A stretch of DNA of 64,000 nucleotides, taken from Yponomeuta sedellus. Lineage: Eukaryota; Arthropoda; Insecta; Lepidoptera; Yponomeutidae. Under the pieces are notes generated by a model that saw only the letters and a program-made list of their open reading frames with translations, ran no database searches and was not told the origin of the DNA. Position numbers and translations under genes: made by a program. The stretch is taken from NCBI GenBank assembly GCA_934045075.1, contig OW203725.1, forward strand, positions 1,516,775 to 1,580,774, in the 5' to 3' direction. The number at the start of each line of letters is the position of its first letter. The stretch's first letter is position 1. Shown piece after piece: positions 56,509 to 64,000 of the stretch.

Positions 56509-56767
56509 TAGTATGTTTGAAAACTCAAAAAGTAAAACTTTATTTATTTTGAATCATTTATAGGTACTCAGACCACAGAACTCCTTTGTTTTAGATAGAT
56601 CTGCATCAGAACTACTGTATAGAATCCAATTGAAAACTAGAACTCACGTAAAAAAGCCAGCAGATCATACCTGTTTGCGTAAAATTTTGAAATATAAAAC
56701 ATAATTTTTTTAAAATTATAATTGGATGCTCGGACCACAGAACTCCTTTGTTTTTCACAGATTCGTA
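56509..56767 (+). repeat. Left-arm satellite, innermost part
   Basis: Resumes exactly where the array stopped at 50476 (tagtatgtttgaaaactca), with two further monomers up to the inversion point. Confidence 0.9.
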
Positions 56768-56811
56768 GTTTTGATACGAATCTGTGAAAAACAAAGGAGT
56801 TCTGTGGTCCC
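56730..56811. repeat. Inversion point of the foldback (hairpin)
   Basis: ggaccacagaactcctttgt ... cagattcgta (ending 56767) faces its perfect complement starting 56775, separated by the 7-base spacer gttttga. This is the symmetry centre of the 21-kb element. Confidence 0.92.
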
Positions 56812-59800
56812 AGCATGCAATTATAATTAAAAAAAAAATTATGTTTTATATTTCTAAATTTTACGCAAACAGGTATGATCTGCTGGCACTTTTACTTGAG
56901 TTCTAGTTTGCAATTGGATTCTATACAGTAGTTCTGATGCAGATCTATCTAAAACAAATGAGTTCTGTGGTCTGAGTACCTATAAATGATTCAAAATAAA
57001 TAAAGTTTTACTTTTTGAGTTTTCAAACATACTAGTGTGATCTGCTGGCTTTTTTTTCTGAGTTCCAGCTTAGATTTGCGCTTTTTATGGTAGTTCTGAT
57101 ACGAATCTGTGAAAAACAAAGGAGTTCTGTGGTCCCAGCATGCAATTATAATTTAAAAAAAAAATTATGTTTTATATTTCTAAATTTTACGCAAACAGGT
57201 ATGATCTGCTGGCACTTTTACTTGAGTTCTAGTTTGCAATTGGATTCTATTCAGTAGTTCTGATGCAGATCTATCTAAAACAAAGGAGTTCTGTGGTCTG
57301 AGTACCTATAAATGATTCAAAATAAATAAAGTTTTACTTTTTGAGTTTTCAAACATACTAGTGTGATCTGCTGGCTTTTTTTTCTGAGTTCCAGCTTAGA
57401 ATTGCACTTTTTATGGTAGTTCTGATACGAATCTGTGAAAAACAAAGGAGTTCTGTGGTCCCAGCATCCAATTATAATTTAAAAAAAAATATGTCTTATA
57501 TTTCTAAATTTTACGCAAACAGGTATGATCTGCTGGCACTTTAACGTGAGTTCTAGTTTTCAATTGGATTCTTTACAGTAGTTCTGATGCAGATCTATCT
57601 AAAACAAAAGAGTTCTGTGGTCTAAGTGCCTATAAATGATTCAAAATAAATAAAGTTTTACTTTTTGAGTTTTCAAACATACTAGTGTGATCTGCTGGCT
57701 TTTTTTTCTGAGTTCCAGCTTAGAATTGCGCTTTTTATGGTAGTTCTGATACGAATCTGTGAAAAACAAAGGAGTTCTGTGCTCCCAGAATCCAATTATA
57801 ATTTATAAAAAATTATGTTTTATATTTCAAAATTTTACGCAAACAGGTATGATCTGCTGGCACTCTTACTTGAGTTCTAATTTGCAATTGGATTCTATAC
57901 AGTAGTTCTGATGCAGATCTATCTAAAACTAAGGAGTTCTGTGGTCCCAGCATGCAAATATAATTTAAAAAAAATATTTTTTATATTTCAAAATTTTACG
58001 CAAACAGGTGGCACTTTTACGTGAGTTCTAGTTTTCAATTGGATTTTATACAGTAGTTCTGATGCAGATCTATCTAAAACAAGAGTTCTGTGGTCTGAGT
58101 GCCTATAAATGATTCCAAATAAAAAAAGTTTTACTTTTTGAGTTTTCAAACATACTAGTGTGATCTGCTGGCTTTTTTTTCTGAGTTCCAGCTTAGAATT
58201 GCGCTTTTTATGGTAGTTCTGATACAAATCTGTAAAAAACAAAGGAGTTCTGTGCTTCCAGAATCCAATTATAATTTTAAAAAAATTATGTTTTATATTT
58301 TTAAATTTTACGCAAACAGGTATGATCTGCTGGCACTTTTACTTTAGTTTTAGTTTGCAATTGGATTCTTTACAGTAGTTCTGATGCAGATCTATCTAAA
58401 ACAAACGAGTTCTGTGGTCCCAGCATGCAAATATAATTTTAAAAAAAATATTTTTTATATTTCAAATTTTTACGCAAACAGGTATGATCTGCTGGCACTT
58501 TTACGTGAGTTCTAGTTTTCAATTGGATTCTATACAGTAGTTCTGATGCAGATCTATCTAAAACAAAAGAGTTCTGTGGTCTAAGTGCCTATAAATGATT
58601 CATAATAAATAAAGTTTTACTTTTTGAGTTTTCAAACATACAAGTGTGATCTGCTGGCTTTTTTTTCTGAGTTCCAGCTTAGATTTGCGCTTTTTATGGT
58701 AGTTCTGATACGAATCTGTGAAAAACAAAGGAGTTCTGTGGTCCCAGCATCCAATTATAATTTAAAAAAAAATATGTCTTATATTTCTAAATTTTACGCA
58801 AACAGGTATGATCTGCTGGCACTTTTACGTGAGTTCTAGTTTTCAATTGGATTCTTTACAGTAGTTCTGATGCAGATCTATCTAAAACAAAAGAGTTCTG
58901 TGGTCTAAGTGCCTATAAATGATTCAAAATAAATAAAGTTTTACTTTTTGAGTTTTCAAACATACTAGTGTGATCTGCTGGCTTTTTTTTCTGAGTTCCA
59001 GCTTAGAATTGCGCTTTTTATGGTAGTTCTGATACGAATCTGTGAAAAACAAAGGAGTTCTGTGCTCCCAGAATCCAATTATAATTTTAAAAAAATCATG
59101 TTTTATATTTTTAAATTTTACGCAAACAGGTATGATCTGCTGGCACTTTTACTTGAGTTCTAGTTTGCAATTAGATTCTATACAGTAGTTCTGATGCAGA
59201 TCTATCTAAAACAAAGGAGTTCTGTGGTCTGAGTACCTATAAATGATTCAAAATAAATAAAGTTTTACTTTTTGAGTTTTCAAACATACTAGTGTGATCT
59301 GCTGGCTTTTTTTTCTGAGTTCCAGCTTAGAATTGCACTTTTTATGGTAGTTCTGATACGAATCTGTGAAAAACAAAGGAGTTCTGTGGTCCCAGCATGC
59401 AATTATAATTAAAAAAAAAAATTATGTTTTATATTTCTAAATTTTACGCAAACAGGTATGATCTGCTGGCACTTTTACTTGAGTTCTAGTTTGCAATTGG
59501 ATTCTATACAGTAGTTCTGATGCAGATCTATCTAAAACAAAGGAGTTCTGTGGTCTGAGTACCTATAAATGATTCAAAATAAATAAAGTTTTACTTTTTG
59601 AGTTTTCAAACATACTAGTGTGATCTGCTGGCTTTTTTTTCTGAGTTCCAGCTTAGAATTGCACTTTTTATGGTAGTTCTGATACGAATCTGTGAAAAAC
59701 AAAGGAGTTCTGTGGTCCCAGCATGCAATTATAATTTTAAAAAAAAATTATGTTTTATATTTCTAAATTTTACGCAAACAGGTATGATCTGCTGGCACTT

Positions 59801-62800
59801 TTACTTGAGTTCTAGTTTGCAATTGGATTCTTTACAGTAGTTCTGATGCAGATCTATCTAAAACAAAGGAGTTCTGTGGTCTGAGTACATATTTATGATT
59901 CAAAATAAATAAAGTTTTACTTTTTTAGTTTTCAAACATACTAGTGTGATCTGCTGGCTTTTTTTTCTGAGTTCCAGCTTCGAATTGCGCTTTTTATGGT
60001 AGTTCTGATACGAATCTGTGAAAAACAAAGGAGTTTTGTGGTCCCAGCATGCAATTATAATTTAAAAAAAATTATGTTTTATATTTCTAAATTTTACGCA
60101 AACAGGTATGCTCTGCTGGCACTTTTACTTGAGTTTTAGTTTGCAATTGGATTCTTTACAGTAGTTCTGATGCAGATCTATCTAAAACAAAGGAGTTCTG
60201 TGGTCCCAGCATGCAAATATAATTTTAAAAAAAATATTTTTTATATTTCAAATTTTTACGCAAACAGGTATGATCTGCTGGCACTTTTACGTGAGTTCTA
60301 GTTTTCAATTGGATTCTGTACAGTAGTTCTGATGCAGATCTATCTAAAAAAAAGAGTTCTGTGGTCTGAGTGCCTATAAATGATTCAAAATAAATAAAGT
60401 TTTACTTTTTGAGTTTTCAAACATACTAGTGTGATCTGCTGGCTTTTTTTTCTGAGTTCCAGCTTAGAATTGCGCTTTTTATGGTAGTTCTGATACGAAT
60501 CTGTGAATAACAAAGGAGTTCTGTGCTCCCAGAATCCAATTATAATTTAAAAAAAATTATGTTTTATATTTCAAAATTTTACGCAAACAGGTATGATCTG
60601 CTGGCACTTTTACGTGAGTTCTAGTTTTTAATTGGATTCTATACAGTAGTTCTGATGCAGATCTATCTAAAACAAAAGAGTTCTGTGGTCTGAGTGCCTA
60701 TAAATGATTCAAAATAAATAAAGTTTTACTTTTTGAGTTTTCAAACATACTAGTGTGATCTGCTGGATTTTTTTTCTGAGTTCCAGCTTAGATATGCGCT
60801 TTTTATGGTAGTTCTGATACGAATACGTAAAAAACAAAGGAGTTCTGTGGTCCCAGAATCCAATTATAATTTAAAAAAAATTATGTTTTATATTTCAAAA
60901 TTTTACGCAAACAGGTATGATCTGCTGGCACTTTTACGTGAGTTCTAGTTTTTAATTGGATTCTATACAGTAGTTCTAATGCAGATCTATCTAAAACAAA
61001 AGAGTTCTGTGGTCTGAGTGCCTATAAATGATTCACAATTATAATTTTAAAAAAATTATGTTTTATATTTTTAAATTTTACGCAAACAGGTATGATCTGC
61101 TGGCACTTTTACTTGAGTTCTAGTTTGCAATTGGATTCTTTACAGTAGTTCTCATGCAGATCTATCTAAAACAAAGGAGTTCTGTGGTCCCAGTATGCAA
61201 ATATAATTTAAAAAAAATATTTTTTATATTTCAAAATTTTACGCAAACAGGTATGATCTGCTGGCACTTTTACGTGAGTTCTAGTTTTCAATTGGATTCT
61301 ATACAGTAGTTCTGATGCAGATCTATCTAAAGCAAAAGAGTTCTGTGGTCTGAATTCCTATAAATGATTCAAAATAAATAAAGTTTTACTTTTTGAGTTT
61401 TCAAACATACTAGTGTGATCTGCTGGCTTTTTTTTCTGAGTTCCAGCTTAGATTTGCGCTTTTTGTGGTAGTTCTGATACGAATCTGTGACAAACAAAGG
61501 AGTTCTGTGGTCCCAGCATGCAATTATAATTAAAAAAAAATTATGTTTTATATTTCTAAATTTTACGCGAACAGGTATGATCTGCTGGCACTTTTACTTG
61601 AGTTCTAGTTTGCAATTGGATTCTATACAGTAGTTCTGATGCAGATTCATCTAAAACAAAGGAGTTCTGTGGTCTAAGTGCCTATAAATGATTCAAAATA
61701 AATAAAGTTTTACTTTTTGAGTTTTCAAACATACTAGTGTGATCTGCTGGCTTTTTTTTCTGAGTTCCAGCTTAGAATTGCACTTTTTATGGTAGTTCTG
61801 ATACGAATCTGTGAAAAACAAAGGAGTTCTGTGGTCCCAGCATGCAAATATAATTTAAAAAAAATATTTTTTATATTTCAAAATTTTACGCAAACAGGTA
61901 TGATCTGCTGGCACTTTTACGTGAGTTCTAGTTTTCAATTGGATTCTATACAGTAGTTCTGATGCAGATCTATCTAAAGCAAAAGAGTTCTGTGGTCTGA
62001 ATTCCTATAAATGATTCAAAATAAATAAAGTTTTACTTTTTGAGTTTTCAAACATACTAGTGTGATCTGCTGGCTTTTTTTTCTGAGTTCCAGCTTAGAT
62101 TTGCGCTTTTTATGGTAGATCTGATACGAATCTGTGAAAAACAAAGGAGTTCTGTGGTCCCAGCATGCAATTATAATTTAAAAAAAATTATGTTTTATAT
62201 TTCTAAATTTTACGCAAACAGGTATGCTCTGCTGGCACTTTTACTTGAGTTTTAGTTTGCAATTGGATTCTTTACAGTAGTTCTGATGCAGATCTATCTA
62301 AAACAAAGGAGTTCTGTGGTCCCAGCATGCAAATATAATTTAAAAAAATATATTTTTTATATTTCTAAATTTTACGCAAACAGGTATGGTCTGCTGGCAC
62401 TTTTACGTGAGTTTTAGTTTGCAATTGGATTCTATACAGTAGTTCTGATGCAGATCTATCTAAAGCAAAAGAGTTCTGTGGTCTGAATTCCTATAAATGA
62501 TTCAAAATAAATAAAGTTTTACTTTTTGAGTTTTCAAACATACTAGTGTGATCTGCTGGCTTTTTTTTCTGAGTTCCAGCTTAGAATTGCGCTTTTTATG
62601 GTAGTTCTGATACAAATCTGTGAAAAACAAAGGAGTTCTGTGGTCCCAGCATGCAATTATAATTTAAAAAAAATTATGTTTTATATTTCTAAATTTTACG
62701 CAAACAGGTATGATCTGCTGGCACTTTTACTTGAGTTCTAGTTTGCAATTGGATTCTATACAGTAGTTCTGATCCAGATCTATCTAAAACAAAGGAGTTC

Positions 62801-63130
62801 TGTGGTCCCAGCATGCAAATATAATTTAAAAAAATATATTTTTTATATTTCTAAATTTTACGCAAACAGGTATGATCTGCTGGCACTCTTACTTGAGTTC
62901 TTATTTGCAATTGGATTCTATACAGTAGTTCTGATGCAGATCTATCTTAAACAAAGGAGTTCTGTGGTCCCAGCATGCAAATATAATTTAAAAAAAAATA
63001 TTTTTTATATTTCAAAATTTTACGCAAACAGGTATGATCTGCTGGCACTTTTACGTGAGTTCTAGTTTTCAATTGGATTCTTTACAGTAGTTCTGATGCA
63101 GATCTATCTAAAACAAAAGAGTTCTGTTCT
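56775..63130 (-). repeat. Right-arm satellite array (inverted)
   Basis: About 39 monomers of the same three types on the minus strand (aaacaaaggagttctgtggt; tgatctgctggcactttta). It is about 0.96 kb, i.e. six monomers, shorter than the left arm, and monomer order differs in places (for example a shortened C-type at 61015-61045), so the arms have changed independently by unequal exchange. Confidence 0.9.
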
Positions 63131-63786
63131 CTGAGTGCCCATATATAATTGAAAATAAATAATATTCTATTTTTCGAGTTCCGAAACGTATTGGTATGTT
63201 GCTCTTGCACATTTTCGTCAGTTCTTGTTCTATTAAAGTTTTAAAATTTAGTTCTGTACAGGTTTGTTAAAAACTTAAGGGTTCTGTGTCCAGAGTTTGA
63301 TAAAATTATTTGTGTCGATGAAAATTGTATGTTTCGACTTTTAAGCTTAAGTACATGAGCTGCTGTTATTTGAATTCTAATACAGAACTATTCCTGAAAT
63401 GTATAAGGAACTATAAGGCATACGTTAATATGCCGAAAACGCGCATTTATTTATGATTTTCTGCGAAGTGCTCTGCTACTGGAAGTTAGCAGATCATTTT
63501 GTCAACTGATTTTTTTTGGGTAAAATCACTAGAACTATTTCTAAAAAGTATCAGGAACTGTAGAACTCAACTGCATGCTGCGAGAACTCTCATTTGTTTT
63601 TGATTTGCTGCGAAATGATCTGCTACGGGAAGTTAGCAGATCATTTTTTCAATTATGTTTTTTTAAGGACAAAACGCCAGAACTATTTCTGAGACCTATC
63701 AGGAACTATAGAACTCTGCTGCATGCGACAAGAACTCTCATTTTTTCTTGATCTGCTGGACAATGATCTGCTAAGTTCACTGACAT
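63131..63786 (-). repeat. Outer domain of the right foldback arm
   Basis: Inverted counterpart of 42760-43425, nearly identical (for example aggacaaaacgccagaacta at 63667 versus the complement at 42862). Carries the same hairpin pair of AGCAGATCA sites (63614-63645). Confidence 0.85.
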
Positions 63787-63795
63787 CGTTGCCGC
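63787..63795. repeat. Target site duplication, right copy (9 bp)
   Basis: CGTTGCCGC, identical to 42751-42759. Confidence 0.85.
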
Positions 63796-64000
63796 TTGAT
63801 TAGCATTGGAAAGAGGAATTTGTGTGTCACTTGATGATATCGATCGATACATCATAGTGGATAACTGGCTGTGTGTCTGATTCCTCCATCGCCAGGCGAT
63901 CACTAAGGGTCAGATTGTGAATTTGACAATTTTGCCCGTTTTTACTACTGCTCCGACTCTCCAATGTTAGCTGGAAGAAATCTCTTGCAGAGATAACCTA
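63796..64000. other. Right flank, no clear gene
   Basis: A minus-strand frame without ATG is open from about 63903 to the insertion point. The last 40 bases (ttagctggaagaaatctctt ... gagataacc) match the common lepidopteran repeat tail also seen near 13210. Confidence 0.4.

Larger units (their letters stand above)
42760..63786. mobile_element. Giant foldback transposon (21 kb with inserts, about 15 kb without)
   Basis: The element starts ATGTCAGTGAAC at 42760 and ends with the exact inverted complement GTTCACTGACAT at 63786, flanked by 9-bp direct repeats CGTTGCCGC. The two arms are inverted copies: an outer domain of about 650 bp, then tandem arrays of about 160-bp monomers meeting at a hairpin near 56771. 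Removing the 6032-bp pogo-like insertion and its TA duplication leaves arms of about 7.97 kb (left) and 7.01 kb (right). No gene belongs to the foldback itself. Structure (long inverted repeats made of tandem repeats, 9-bp duplication) is that of Foldback-type elements; a 9-bp duplication also fits Mutator-like transposases, which would have to act in trans. The ends were checked by eye to over 200 bases with about one difference. Confidence 0.9.

Noticed and set aside
43426..63130. CRISPR-like array or coding repeats
   Set aside because: Monomers are about 160 bp with no short repeat plus unique spacer structure, in an animal genome. The short ORFs within are repeat shadows.
42760..63786. 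Giant virus-like element (Polinton/Maverick or similar)
   Set aside because: No integrase, DNA polymerase B, protease, ATPase or capsid frame exists. The only genes are in nested elements, and the duplication is 9 bp and not 6.

Overview
This looks like a 64-kb piece of AT-rich nuclear DNA from a moth or butterfly. The evidence is spliced genes, many tRNA-derived SINE copies, and repeats carrying signatures I know from Lepidoptera (for example the ACGATGTTTTCCTTCAC block near 13960, 27615 and 38240, and the 'ccactgctggacatagcc' block). Only two host genes are clear, and most of the window is transposable elements in various states of decay. All assignments are from reading the sequence; no search was run.

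Region 1-10 kb: a minus-strand gene (877-3257, four phased exons, running out of the window at its 3' end) gives the N-terminal part of a probable SUMO protease (SENP/Ulp1 type). It is followed by a region with nine copies of a 12-bp motif (TGATTTNCGTGG) around a small frameshifted basic ORF, a MITE-like inverted repeat (6706-7501), and a tRNA-SINE cluster interrupted by a decayed piggyBac element with TTAA target duplications.

Region 10-12 kb: a complete four-exon plus-strand gene (9998-11760) encodes a Maf-family nucleotide pyrophosphatase of about 206 residues.

Region 12-42 kb: essentially a repeat field. It holds tRNA-derived SINEs of at least three kinds, a repeat whose core resembles 5S rRNA, 3' ends of several non-LTR retrotransposons, a broken mariner with TA duplications (34173-35049), two foldback hairpin MITEs (32542-32844 and 39221-39372), minisatellites and microsatellites. 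Possible first exons of an unrecognised plus-strand gene lie at 40454-41034.

Region 42.7-63.8 kb: the main object is a 21-kb foldback element (42760-63786). Its ends are exact inverted repeats flanked by the same 9-bp direct repeat (CGTTGCCGC), and its 7-8 kb arms are inverted arrays of about 160-bp monomers, each carrying an AGCAGATCA-type site. The arms meet at an almost perfect hairpin near 56771. Into the left arm, at TA, a 6032-bp pogo/Tigger-like transposon (50477-56508) has inserted, carrying a psq-HTH, DDE and PHD-finger transposase with one frameshift. Into that transposon a 5'-truncated Jockey-like retrotransposon (about 50918-52766) has inserted. The order of insertion can be read from the target duplications. 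The foldback has no transposase of its own, so it would need one supplied in trans; its 9-bp duplication fits a Mutator/Foldback-type enzyme.
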